Shown: positions 1 to 6,705, counted from the stretch's first letter. The stretch is 16,913 nucleotides of DNA from an uncultured Lachnospiraceae bacterium (GCA_902797565.1 CADBTO010000352.1:1-16913), one strand, 5' to 3'. The notes: generated from the letters alone by a model not told the origin. Numbers and translations: made by a program.

Positions 1-127
1 CATCTTTTGAAACGTTGCTGTGTCTCCACAGCTTATTTTGGAATCTTTCAAGGTTGTTCTGCTGTTCAGTTATCAAAGTACGTCTTGCTGTCTCAAGGTC
101 AAACGTTCGTTCGTGCCCCTCAACGCT
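1..127 (-). other. Transcribed leader, probably of an rRNA operon continuing off the left edge
   Basis: Read leftward, this follows a very strong promoter and contains no credible gene. It holds a TTTGATAACTGAACA block (63-77, complement) that resembles the conserved AACTGAACA-type sequence in leaders and spacers of Firmicutes rRNA operons. Near the edge is a short perfect hairpin, GCTGTG/CACAGC (17-22 with 27-32) closed by a GAGA loop. Known: rrn operons in this phylum start with such promoter-plus-leader arrangements. Inferred: a 16S gene lies just beyond position 1. It is not in the window, so a tRNA or another stable-RNA operon cannot be excluded. Confidence 0.5.
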
Positions 128-132
128 CAGCT

Positions 133-161
133 ATACTACCACGCCATTTTTGACTTGTCAA
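133..161 (-). promoter_or_regulatory. Strong sigma-A promoter with UP-like A tracts (rRNA-type)
   Basis: On the minus strand, TTGACA (161-156) is followed by a 17-bp spacer and TAGTAT (138-133). Upstream (about 162-203) are phased A/T tracts like an UP element, which run right up to the stop codon of the small gene ending at 204. A consensus -35, ideal spacing and AT-rich upstream DNA are typical of rRNA promoters. Transcription should start near 126 and run off the left edge. Confidence 0.75.
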
Positions 162-203
162 GCATTTTTTTCAATTTTTTTCAGTTTTTTAGAAATTTTA
201 TTT

Positions 204-410
204 TTATTTCTTTTTTCTGCGCTGTTCATAAACCTTTGCAAGCGTAACACTTTCATACTCTTCATCTGAGTACCTGCCCAACTCATTCACAATCTGTTCC
301 TTGCGTGCAAGAAGCTCATTCAACTCTCTTTCTTTTACCTCAATGTCATGCTCCACCTTCTCCAAATTTCTCTTCAGCTTATAAATGATGTCGTCTGTGG
401 TTCGATCCAT
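204..410 (-). CDS. Small charged coiled-coil protein of unknown function
   Basis: A 68-residue protein dominated by Glu, Lys and Arg. Residues about 10-50 show a heptad-like hydrophobic pattern (LKRNLEKVEHDIEV, then LNELLARKEQIVNEL), so it is probably one long helix or coiled coil, with a basic tail ending RRKKK. There is no signal peptide, membrane segment or catalytic motif. I chose the ATG at 410 because GGAGG (419-423) sits 8 bases upstream; an in-frame TTG at 425 would overlap that ribosome site. It lies 24 bases after the dCMP deaminase stop and is probably the last gene of that operon. No terminator is visible before the rRNA-type promoter that follows. I do not recognise the family and assign no function. 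Confidence 0.7.
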   Translation of the reverse strand: MDRTTDDIIYKLKRNLEKVEHDIEVKERELNELLARKEQIVNELGRYSDEEYESVTLAKVYEQRRKKK

Positions 411-434
411 GATCTTTTCCTCCAAAAAATGTCC

Positions 435-923
435 CTATAATTGAATTTTTATCTCTCTGTCAGAATGCTTGTACTCCCGCACGCTGACACCTGCCGCCCC
501 CAGCATTTTTCTGGAAGCAATACAACTTTCTGAATCTTTGTATTTATCACAATCGTAAACCACTTCACTGATCCCCGATTGAATGATTGCTTTTGCACAC
601 TCGTTGCATGGAAACAATGTCACATACAGCGTAGAGCCTTCCAGACTCCCACCCCGATAGTTCAATATGGCGTTCAGTTCCCCGTGGGTCGCGTAAATGT
701 ATTTCGTCTCCAACGGATCTCCTTCTCTGCACCAGGGGAATACATCATCCGAGCAGCCGTTCGGAAAACCATTATATCCCACAGATAGGATTTTGTGATC
801 GGCGCTCACAATACAGGCACCAACCTGTGTATTGGGATCTTTCGACCGCATCCCCGATAAAAAAGCGATCCCCATGAAATACTCATCCCAACTGATATAA
901 TCCGTCCGCTTCCCGGAACCCAT
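435..923 (-). CDS. dCMP deaminase family protein (ComEB-like)
   Basis: A 162-residue zinc-dependent cytidine/deoxycytidylate deaminase. Enzymes of this family convert dCMP to dUMP, feeding thymidylate synthesis. Visible signature: a His-x-Glu zinc/proton-shuttle motif (H80-G-E82) and the P-C-x-x-C zinc ligands (C106 and C109 in PCNECA). The N-terminal SWDEYFMGIAFLSGMRSKDP and NTQVGACIV segments are also typical of dCMP deaminases. Length is close to the family norm, with no extra domain. The ATG at 923 has GGAGG 8 bases upstream, inside the end of the preceding phosphatase-like gene; only 3 bases separate the two genes, so they are cotranscribed and probably translationally coupled. A competence role is suggested only by the historical ComEB name and is not supported here. 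Confidence 0.9.
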   Translation of the reverse strand: MGSGKRTDYISWDEYFMGIAFLSGMRSKDPNTQVGACIVSADHKILSVGYNGFPNGCSDDVFPWCREGDPLETKYIYATHGELNAILNYRGGSLEGSTLYVTLFPCNECAKAIIQSGISEVVYDCDKYKDSESCIASRKMLGAAGVSVREYKHSDREIKIQL

Positions 924-926
924 TGT

Positions 927-1382
927 TCAAACCTCCCACCGAATTTTATCCAGCAACTTCGTAACCGAAGCTTTCACCACCTCAAAACACAAACCATACG
1001 TGCGCAGAGATCCTCCATACGGATCCATTATTTCTAATTCATCTCCGATATACTCCGCAAAAGAAAAGCAGTTTGCACGAAAAAAATCCGGATAATCAGA
1101 AAGCATTTTCCGTTTCACCTGGCTGTCCATTGCAATCACCAGAGTTTCCCGATCCACCTCATTCCCATCAAAGCGAACCGCCTGATAGTCCGATACATCC
1201 AACCCCTCTGAAATCATGACTGTTTCCGTCTTTTGATTCAACGGCTGTGGAAACGAAACCACCAGCCCACGTGCCAGTACTTTGACCGGAAGCCTTTCTT
1301 TTTCCATGTTCCGTTTCAGAATTCCCGCCGCCATAGGCGCACGGCTAATCCCATCACCATCTACAAATATCACCTTATTCAT
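927..1382 (-). CDS. Low-molecular-weight protein tyrosine phosphatase-like protein with Cys-to-Asp active site
   Basis: A 151-residue protein with the layout of LMW-PTP/arsenate reductase-like proteins (B. subtilis YwlE family). The N-terminal strand and loop VIFVDGDGISRAPMAA align with the usual V-C-x5-R-[ST]-P-M-A loop, and D120 in DPYGG matches the conserved general-acid loop. The nucleophilic Cys is however Asp8 (codon GAT at 1361-1359), while Arg14 is kept. Classical Cys-phosphate catalysis is therefore not expected. The only cysteines, C105 and C132, are elsewhere. The ATG lacks a clear ribosome site and follows the Sua5 stop by 31 bases, suggesting coupling or weak translation. It sits between Sua5 and dCMP deaminase, where YwlE homologues usually occur. 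It could be a pseudo-phosphatase, a phosphate-binding regulator or an enzyme with altered chemistry. The fold assignment is good; activity is unknown. Confidence 0.8.
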   Translation of the reverse strand: MNKVIFVDGDGISRAPMAAGILKRNMEKERLPVKVLARGLVVSFPQPLNQKTETVMISEGLDVSDYQAVRFDGNEVDRETLVIAMDSQVKRKMLSDYPDFFRANCFSFAEYIGDELEIMDPYGGSLRTYGLCFEVVKASVTKLLDKIRWEV

Positions 1383-1413
1383 AAAATGTCAATTTCTTTA
1401 TTGGCTAATTTTT

Positions 1414-2454
1414 TCAAATTGTTTTCCCGCCCGCCGCCTTCAGCAGCCGGTTCATAACTGCATCTCCAGACTCGCCTTCCGAAAAACTCTCCGAAACGCA
1501 CAGATCAATGCCTTCCTCATCCAACCGCCGCAATGCTCCAAACAGATTACGCGCAATTTCCCGGCTATCGCCCTTGTCTCCCAATCCCAGAACCAGGAGA
1601 TCCTTTCTCTTTCTTCTATATATAGATACACTTTCGTTCACGCAAAGAATTGCCCCTTTTTTCCCGGCTTCCAGCAGTCTGTGCATTGCATCAAAGACTT
1701 TTTCCTGCTGAACCGCCCGTTCACCAACCGTAACATACAGCTCCGCACGGGGCGCATAATGCCGGTACTTCATTCCAGGCGCTTTCGGATGCCCGCCTTT
1801 CAACTGTGTATCCAAAACTGCATCCGGCAAGACCCGCCGCAGCGCACTCATTCCGATATCCCCGGGTCTGAGCACGATCGGACGTTCTTCTGACAGATCT
1901 ACAATCGTCGATTCCAAGCCTACCCTGCAATCCTCTGAAATAATAATCCCATCCACCCTGCCGTCCATATCCTCTATGACATGCGCTGCAGAGGTGGGAC
2001 TCGGCTTTCCTGAAAGGTTTGCGCTTGGTGCCGCGATCATTTTCCCGCTCCTTCGAATCAGTGCCTTTGCGACCGGGTTCTCCGGCAGACGAATCGCAAC
2101 CGTATCCAGACCGCCTGTCGTTTCGATCGGAATCCTGCCATTTTTCTTCAGCACAATCGTCAGCGGCCCCGGCCAAAAAGCCGTCCATAATCTTTCTGCA
2201 TCTTCCGGCACGTTGTCCGCAATTTCAAATACCTGGCTTACATCGCAAATATGTACAATCAACGGATTATCCGAAGGCCTGCCTTTCGCCGCATATATTT
2301 TTCTGGCAGCATGCGCATTTTCTGCGTCCGCCCCCAGCCCATACACCGTTTCAGTCGGAAAAGCGACAAGTCCTCCCTGGCGGATCAGTTCCGCAGCCGT
2401 TTCCAATTCTTCTTCCCGAAACGCGCTCCCAATCCTGAAAAACTGTGTCTTCAT
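1414..2454 (-). CDS. ywlC: L-threonylcarbamoyladenylate synthase (Sua5/YwlC type)
   Basis: A 346-residue cytoplasmic enzyme that makes threonylcarbamoyl-AMP from threonine, bicarbonate and ATP, the first step of t6A37 modification of ANN-decoding tRNAs. The N-terminal YrdC-type domain shows PTETVYGLG (about 33-41), KGRPSDNPL (about 60-68), WPGPLT and APSANLSG. The linker PGMKYRHYAP, which closes over the active site in Sua5 proteins, precedes a C-terminal Sua5 domain ending AVMNRLLKAAG. This is the long Sua5 form, not the short TsaC form. I chose the ATG at 2454 because GAGGAG (2464-2469) lies 9 bases upstream; an in-frame ATG at 2478 has no ribosome site. It begins 36 bases after the GH18 gene and precedes the phosphatase-like gene, as in the ywlC-ywlE order of Bacillus. 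Confidence 0.95.
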   Translation of the reverse strand: MKTQFFRIGSAFREEELETAAELIRQGGLVAFPTETVYGLGADAENAHAARKIYAAKGRPSDNPLIVHICDVSQVFEIADNVPEDAERLWTAFWPGPLTIVLKKNGRIPIETTGGLDTVAIRLPENPVAKALIRRSGKMIAAPSANLSGKPSPTSAAHVIEDMDGRVDGIIISEDCRVGLESTIVDLSEERPIVLRPGDIGMSALRRVLPDAVLDTQLKGGHPKAPGMKYRHYAPRAELYVTVGERAVQQEKVFDAMHRLLEAGKKGAILCVNESVSIYRRKRKDLLVLGLGDKGDSREIARNLFGALRRLDEEGIDLCVSESFSEGESGDAVMNRLLKAAGGKTI

Positions 2455-2490
2455 TGTCTTATGCTCCTCAGAAACCATCGATCAGGCGTG

Positions 2491-4248
2491 TCAGCCCTCC
2501 GTTGCAGCAAGCCCCGTCATGTACTCAGAAACAAGTTTCCAGATGGACGCCGGTTCAAAACCCTCTTTCCAAAAAGCGCCGCCCGCCAGCTTATACTCTG
2601 TCATCAACTTTAGCTTTTCTGTAATGGAATGTTTGTCCTCCACCCAGATCTGATGTATCCCTTCTTTGTCGTTGTACCCTCCATAATTCTGGCCCAACGT
2701 AGGATCCCATTCTAAAGAAAGTTCATGCTCCCTGACATAGTCTGTCATTGACTGCATCCCCAATGCCTTGCTTCTGACCTCTCCCGACTTCGACGTTGTC
2801 CATACTCTCGCATAAAAAGGCATCCCAAGGATCACTTGTTTTTCCGAAACCTCATGCAATGTATTTTCCACCGCATCCCGCACAAACGGTAATGACGCTG
2901 TACTTCCCGCTTCTTCAGAACCTGCGTAATGCTCATCATATGCCATGACAATGACATAATCCGCATATTTCCCTTGTTCGCCGCGATTATAAAACATATT
3001 ATACGCCGCAGGCGGATAATTGTCCACAGAAAGAATCAGATTATTTTCCCGGCATGCAAGAGACAATTCCCGGATAAACTGGATAAACCCGTCTTTCGCC
3101 TCTGCTTTCAGTTCTTCAAAATCAATATTGATGCCGTCCAGATCATATGTCAGTGCCTCTGCAATCAGTTTTTTCACAAGTGTATCGCGAAGCGATACCC
3201 GCGACAGCACTTTCGTTGAATCCACCTTCGACACAAAATTGCTTACCAGCGCCCACACCTGCACATCTTTCCTATGGCATTCAGACACATAGTCATGACT
3301 TGCAAGACTTACGATTCCACCATCGTCTGTAATCTGAATCCAGGTGGGCGATACCACATTGATCCCCTCTGCCTTTTGCAGCAATTCCGTGATGCCAGCA
3401 TTCGCCGCCCGTCCCGTGACCTGGTGCCAAAGCATGTTGACTGCACCATCCAATAAATGATGCGCATATTCACGATCTGAAAAAACGCTTTCTCTTGTCA
3501 CCGTTTTAACATCTGCGATCGTATTTGACCTCACACAGCCAATCACGCCATCCATGGTCATGACCTTTGACCATTTCCCATAGTCTTCCAAAACGGTAAC
3601 CTTGTCATTCTTTTTTACATCCCGAAGAATCTCACTTTTTGGGCCGCCTCTCCTGCGCACTGCAGTAGACCGGATCAGCTTCCCCTCGTCCTTCGAATAC
3701 CATGCCTTCTCTATCACCATACGGTATGGCGATTCATATGCTGCCACATACAGATCCGTCAACATCTGAATCAATCGAAGCGAAATATATTCCCCGTCTT
3801 CATTGGTAATGACCACCTCCTGATCTGCCTCATACTTCTCATCACCAATGGAAAACTGTTTTTCTCCCAGCTCCGCTGTCATTGTTGCCCGATCCGTCGT
3901 ATAGCGTAAAATATGCTCTACCGAATCATAGACATATGCGTCATCAATCTTTTCTTTCAGATAGGAAAGCTCTATATAATATCCTCCATTTGCGTAGAGG
4001 CCGCAAGGCGGTGCACCTTCCTCCCTCTCATAGGCACCATTTACGATCACTGCCGCTTCATTGTCTGCAAGCTTGTACTGCACCCCAAGATCCATATGTT
4101 TTCTGGACGGCGCATACAGCTTCACATACAAAATGACCAGTGGAAAGATCACAAATACAAAAATCACTCCCAACGCAATCGGAAGTGCACGGCTCCGCCG
4201 TTTCCTTTTCACCAGCCTTCCGGATGTGGACTTCTGTCCCCTTCTCAT
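2491..4248 (-). CDS. Membrane-anchored glycoside hydrolase family 18 protein with SH3-like domain
   Basis: A 585-residue protein. A basic cytoplasmic tail (RLVKRKRRSR) precedes one membrane segment (about 21-42), so the rest should face the cell envelope. Residues about 55-185 resemble a beta-rich copper-amine-oxidase-N-like region, and about 195-245 an SH3-type wall-binding domain (KKNDKVTVLEDYGKWSKV). Residues about 270-575 form a GH18 barrel with the catalytic DGINIDFE motif, Glu378 being the acid. This architecture matches SleL/YaaH-like peptidoglycan N-acetylglucosaminidases, so cell-wall cleavage is likely; chitin as substrate is less likely. I chose the ATG at 4248 because AAAGGAG lies 5 bases upstream, and the promoter at 4331-4359 would place transcription start almost at the alternative ATG at 4320. 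First gene of the operon that includes Sua5. Confidence 0.88.
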   Translation of the reverse strand: MRRGQKSTSGRLVKRKRRSRALPIALGVIFVFVIFPLVILYVKLYAPSRKHMDLGVQYKLADNEAAVIVNGAYEREEGAPPCGLYANGGYYIELSYLKEKIDDAYVYDSVEHILRYTTDRATMTAELGEKQFSIGDEKYEADQEVVITNEDGEYISLRLIQMLTDLYVAAYESPYRMVIEKAWYSKDEGKLIRSTAVRRRGGPKSEILRDVKKNDKVTVLEDYGKWSKVMTMDGVIGCVRSNTIADVKTVTRESVFSDREYAHHLLDGAVNMLWHQVTGRAANAGITELLQKAEGINVVSPTWIQITDDGGIVSLASHDYVSECHRKDVQVWALVSNFVSKVDSTKVLSRVSLRDTLVKKLIAEALTYDLDGINIDFEELKAEAKDGFIQFIRELSLACRENNLILSVDNYPPAAYNMFYNRGEQGKYADYVIVMAYDEHYAGSEEAGSTASLPFVRDAVENTLHEVSEKQVILGMPFYARVWTTSKSGEVRSKALGMQSMTDYVREHELSLEWDPTLGQNYGGYNDKEGIHQIWVEDKHSITEKLKLMTEYKLAGGAFWKEGFEPASIWKLVSEYMTGLAATEG

Positions 4249-4253
4249 CTCTT

Positions 4254-4260
4254 CTCCTTT
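4254..4260 (-). promoter_or_regulatory. Ribosome binding site fixing the GH18 start
   Basis: AAAGGAG on the minus strand, 5 bases before the ATG at 4248. It supports this start over the ATG at 4320 (24 codons upstream), which has no ribosome site and lies only a few bases from the predicted transcription start. Confidence 0.75.
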
Positions 4261-4330
4261 ACACGATTCCCGCCAATCTGTCTTAATATCCATTCCGTGT
4301 CCTGGTTCATGCGTTTCCATAGACTTTCAT

Positions 4331-4359
4331 ATTATATCAAATCATTCCCATCAAAACAA
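4331..4359 (-). promoter_or_regulatory. Sigma-A promoter of the GH18-Sua5-deaminase operon
   Basis: Minus strand TTGTTT (4359-4354), a 17-bp spacer and a consensus TATAAT (4336-4331). Predicted start is near 4323, giving a leader of about 75 bases before the GH18 ATG. It lies about 12 bases past the terminator T run of the upstream kinase operon, so the two units are cleanly separated. Confidence 0.75.
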
Positions 4360-4370
4360 GAAACTTTTTT

Positions 4371-4400
4371 ATAAAAAGCGGGGACAAAATCATGTCCCCG
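4371..4400 (-). terminator. Rho-independent terminator ending the kinase operon
   Basis: A perfect 8-bp stem CGGGGACA/TGTCCCCG (4379-4386 with 4393-4400) and 6-base loop. On the minus strand it is followed by CTTTTTAT. The plus strand also has a T-rich run after the stem, so it may work both ways. Between this stem and the stop at 4551 are about 150 bases with no gene I accept: they hold an unused AAGGAGG (see findings) and a purine-rich stretch. Confidence 0.7.
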
Positions 4401-4550
4401 TATCGTTTTTTCTTTTTCTTCTTCTACAGCTTCTCGATCTATACAGAATACGGATGTCCTGCCTTCCCGATCACTGTACCATCCGTTTTGTTTTCCTGCT
4501 CCCTGTCCCTCCTTTCTGATTTGCATCGCACTACTACAATCATACTTTCA

Positions 4551-5165
4551 TCATACTTTAGAAAAGACATCCCGAAGAAAACACAGATCCTGTTCTGTCA
4601 GCCTCATCGGATTCCGTATTTCCGGAATATTCCTCACCTTAATGACAGAGTTCTTCAAATATTGTTTTAACAGAGCCTCTTCTTCTTTCAGTACCCCACG
4701 GCAGTATACATACCCCCCAGTACGCCACCACTCCATCAGGCTGGCGAGAAAACAAACCGACTCCCCGATACGCCAGGGTTTCAGGTTGACAGTTGGATAA
4801 ACCAAGTCACAAAGACTCTCCCACTGCATCTGTTCTGCACCATACCCCAAATCCAAAATCATCACATCATATTGTTTCTGTTTCAAAACCGAAAGATTTC
4901 TTTGCTCCAGTGCCGGGAAATAGTCCACATCCTGAAATGTAAATCCTACTACCCCTTCGGATATTTTCAGTTCTTCTGTCATAAGATCCAAAAAGCCACT
5001 GTTTCCTTCAAAATCTACAAAGGCCGTCTTGTATTTCCTGTCTGAGGAGAAATAATTTGCCGCAGACACCGCAAAACAAGTCGTTCCAAGACCTCTGCCA
5101 GCCGCAGGAAAACCCAACAGCGTAGTCTGTCTCCTCGTATACACGCTTTTTCTACGTTGAAACAC
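4551..5165 (-). CDS. ParA/MinD-like P-loop protein with degenerate Walker A, partner of the upstream kinase
   Basis: About 204 residues. After a short basic start it shows LLGFPAAGRGLGTTCFAVSAANYF, a deviant Walker A-like loop in which the usual GK[ST] is G-T-T, so the catalytic lysine is absent. A Walker A'-like AFVDFEGNSGFLDL and a Walker B-like YDVMILDLGYG follow, in MinD/ParA/CpaE order. There is no membrane segment. The start is uncertain: the GTG at 5165 overlaps the kinase stop by 14 bases, and another in-frame GTG is at 5144; neither has a strong ribosome site, so translational coupling is likely. An ATG at 5294 would overlap the kinase gene by 143 bases and is unlikely. The same G-x-G-T-T loop occurs in the C-terminal part of the kinase, so the two probably work as a pair. 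Nucleotide binding is unproven. Confidence 0.7.
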   Translation of the reverse strand: MFQRRKSVYTRRQTTLLGFPAAGRGLGTTCFAVSAANYFSSDRKYKTAFVDFEGNSGFLDLMTEELKISEGVVGFTFQDVDYFPALEQRNLSVLKQKQYDVMILDLGYGAEQMQWESLCDLVYPTVNLKPWRIGESVCFLASLMEWWRTGGYVYCRGVLKEEEALLKQYLKNSVIKVRNIPEIRNPMRLTEQDLCFLRDVFSKV

Positions 5166-6534
5166 AGCCCCACTCTCTTTTCCAAATACTATAAAACAGC
5201 TTATCTTTCTCTTTTGTGACCGCAAAGGGATCAGCATCCCAGCCCATTCCAAAAACGGGTTTCCCCAAAATCGCAGCAACAACCGCACACACATCCTTCG
5301 ATGCCGGTGTCACAACGATCTGTATATGGCGTTCCAGAAAACAATCCTCCACCGCCAGCCTGCTCTCTCTCCACGGCCTGCTTCCAACTACATAAATATA
5401 AAAGTCCGCATCCTCCACCTTTTCAAAAAATGTACCGCAGTCATATACACAGATTCCTCCAGGAGGGATTTCGCTCTCAACAGCGGGGCCATAGTTCCGG
5501 ATTCCCCGGAAATCCCCGTGGTATATCATGCTGCCTTTCTGGGCAAATTCCCGCCTGGTATAGAGAATGTGTTCCAGCACAAGTTCATCTGTCATGCACT
5601 GATAGTATACTTCCTGCGTTCCGTTTACAATCCGCTTGAGCCAAACGGTCAGAGCGATCGCAAGATGTGTCGTTCCAACACCCCGATCACTGCCCACAAC
5701 CGCCACCTTCAGGTTTTCCGGCAGAAAAAGCCTCCCATACAGTTTCTTTTTCCTTTCACATTGTACTTTCAGCCCTTCCCAACACAGACGGTATGCCTCG
5801 ACAGACTCCGGTCTGTGCCGCGGGTCGATTTTTAACGCTTTCCGAATCAATGATGCCATTGGTGCCGATACGCCGCCTTCCAATTTCTGCGCCAGTATCT
5901 CTGCCACCTTTCCCAGGCTGTATAAATCAGCCCGTTCATCCACCATCCCGGTCTGCGCTTCCGGTGCTTGAAAGCCTGGCGTCCCCGCCATCTCCCCCTT
6001 TCTTTTCTCTTCAGCCAAAAACTCCGCGATTCCGTAGTCTATCAGAACCGGCTCGTCCCCCCGGATGATGATATGCTCAGGCTTCAAATCCTGGTACAAG
6101 ACTGGTTTTGGCTTCCTGCTATGGAGATATTCTAAGATCCTGCATAGTTTGACAATGAAAAAAATGAGTTGCTTTTCAGAAATAAAACTGTGAACCTTAA
6201 GATATTCGTTTAACGGCATCCCTTCAATGTATTCTTCGACCAGTCCAACGAGATTTTCAGTTTCTCTATAATCATATAAGACCGGTATCCCCGGATGCCT
6301 CAATTTTTTTAATATGAAGGCTTCGTTTTCCTGCATTGGCACATTCCGCTGTACCGCCCCTGCTGCCTGCCTTCGAACGTATTTGATTATTCGTTTTTCT
6401 CCGAGTTTCCGATGTTTTGCCAGATACACCCTGGATGCGGCTGACGTATAGACACATTGTTCCAGTGTATATTCTTCGCAAAACAAACCCTGCTCTTCCG
6501 GATCTATTTCCAGATTGATCCATGGTACCTCCAC
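5152..6534 (-). CDS. Ser/Thr protein kinase-like protein fused to a C-terminal degenerate P-loop domain
   Basis: A 460-residue protein. Residues about 20-260 are a eukaryotic-type protein kinase fold: K51 in RIIKYV, E71 in the C helix, catalytic loop YQDLKPEH (D149), IDYG (D166) and activation segment GTPGFQAPE (190-192). Deviations: HRD is YQD, the metal-binding Asn after DLKP is His154, DFG is DYG, and no glycine-rich loop is obvious. Residues about 274-460 start a second domain with VAVVGSDRGVGTTHLAIAL, a ParA-like loop lacking the Walker lysine. There is no membrane segment, so a cytoplasmic location is expected. I chose the GTG at 6534 because AAAGGAGG lies 8 bases upstream; ATGs at 6576 and 6567 lack this. 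It overlaps the next gene, a second degenerate P-loop protein. Substrate and pathway are unknown; similar kinase plus CpaE-like pairs suggest pilus or polarity control, but no pilus genes are here. Confidence 0.82.
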   Translation of the reverse strand: MEVPWINLEIDPEEQGLFCEEYTLEQCVYTSAASRVYLAKHRKLGEKRIIKYVRRQAAGAVQRNVPMQENEAFILKKLRHPGIPVLYDYRETENLVGLVEEYIEGMPLNEYLKVHSFISEKQLIFFIVKLCRILEYLHSRKPKPVLYQDLKPEHIIIRGDEPVLIDYGIAEFLAEEKRKGEMAGTPGFQAPEAQTGMVDERADLYSLGKVAEILAQKLEGGVSAPMASLIRKALKIDPRHRPESVEAYRLCWEGLKVQCERKKKLYGRLFLPENLKVAVVGSDRGVGTTHLAIALTVWLKRIVNGTQEVYYQCMTDELVLEHILYTRREFAQKGSMIYHGDFRGIRNYGPAVESEIPPGGICVYDCGTFFEKVEDADFYIYVVGSRPWRESRLAVEDCFLERHIQIVVTPASKDVCAVVAAILGKPVFGMGWDADPFAVTKEKDKLFYSIWKREWGCVST

Positions 6535-6542
6535 ATTCCAGC

Positions 6543-6550
6543 CCTCCTTT
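6543..6550 (-). promoter_or_regulatory. Ribosome binding site fixing a GTG start for the kinase
   Basis: AAAGGAGG on the minus strand, 8 bases before the GTG at 6534. An ATG at 6536 is in another frame, and the in-frame ATG at 6576 has only a weak AGGA. This makes the shorter 460-residue protein the best reading. Confidence 0.7.
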
Positions 6551-6618
6551 CTTTCGGGAAGGTACATTCCACGCATTTCCTGCGCTGCTCTTTCTGCTTC
6601 TCCCTGTTGGCAAATCCT

Positions 6619-6647
6619 GTTATACTCCTGCCAAAAAAATTTTGCAA
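6619..6647 (-). promoter_or_regulatory. Sigma-A promoter of the kinase operon
   Basis: Minus strand TTGCAA (6647-6642), 17-bp spacer, TATAAC (6624-6619). Predicted start is near 6612, leaving a leader of about 78 bases before the GTG. Upstream DNA (6655-6745) is very AT-rich and may act as an UP element. It is divergent from the mecA promoter about 100 bp away. Confidence 0.6.
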
Positions 6648-6705
6648 GCTATTTCGCTACGAATTTACGAAAAATTTATATCTTAAAATTTTCTTAATAA
6701 ACTTA

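Noticed and set aside
15..269. Plus-strand open frames of 84 and 75 codons across the left edge
   Set aside because: They run antisense through a strong minus-strand promoter and leader, have low-complexity Phe/Leu-rich sequence and no ribosome site.
4332..4526. A 64-codon minus-strand frame between the kinase operon and the GH18 gene
   Set aside because: It spans the terminator hairpin and the next promoter, its ATG has no ribosome site, and the AAGGAGG lies inside it rather than before it.
4551..5294. Longer version of the second P-loop protein starting at the ATG at 5294
   Set aside because: It would overlap the kinase gene by 143 bases, and the extra residues have no family resemblance.
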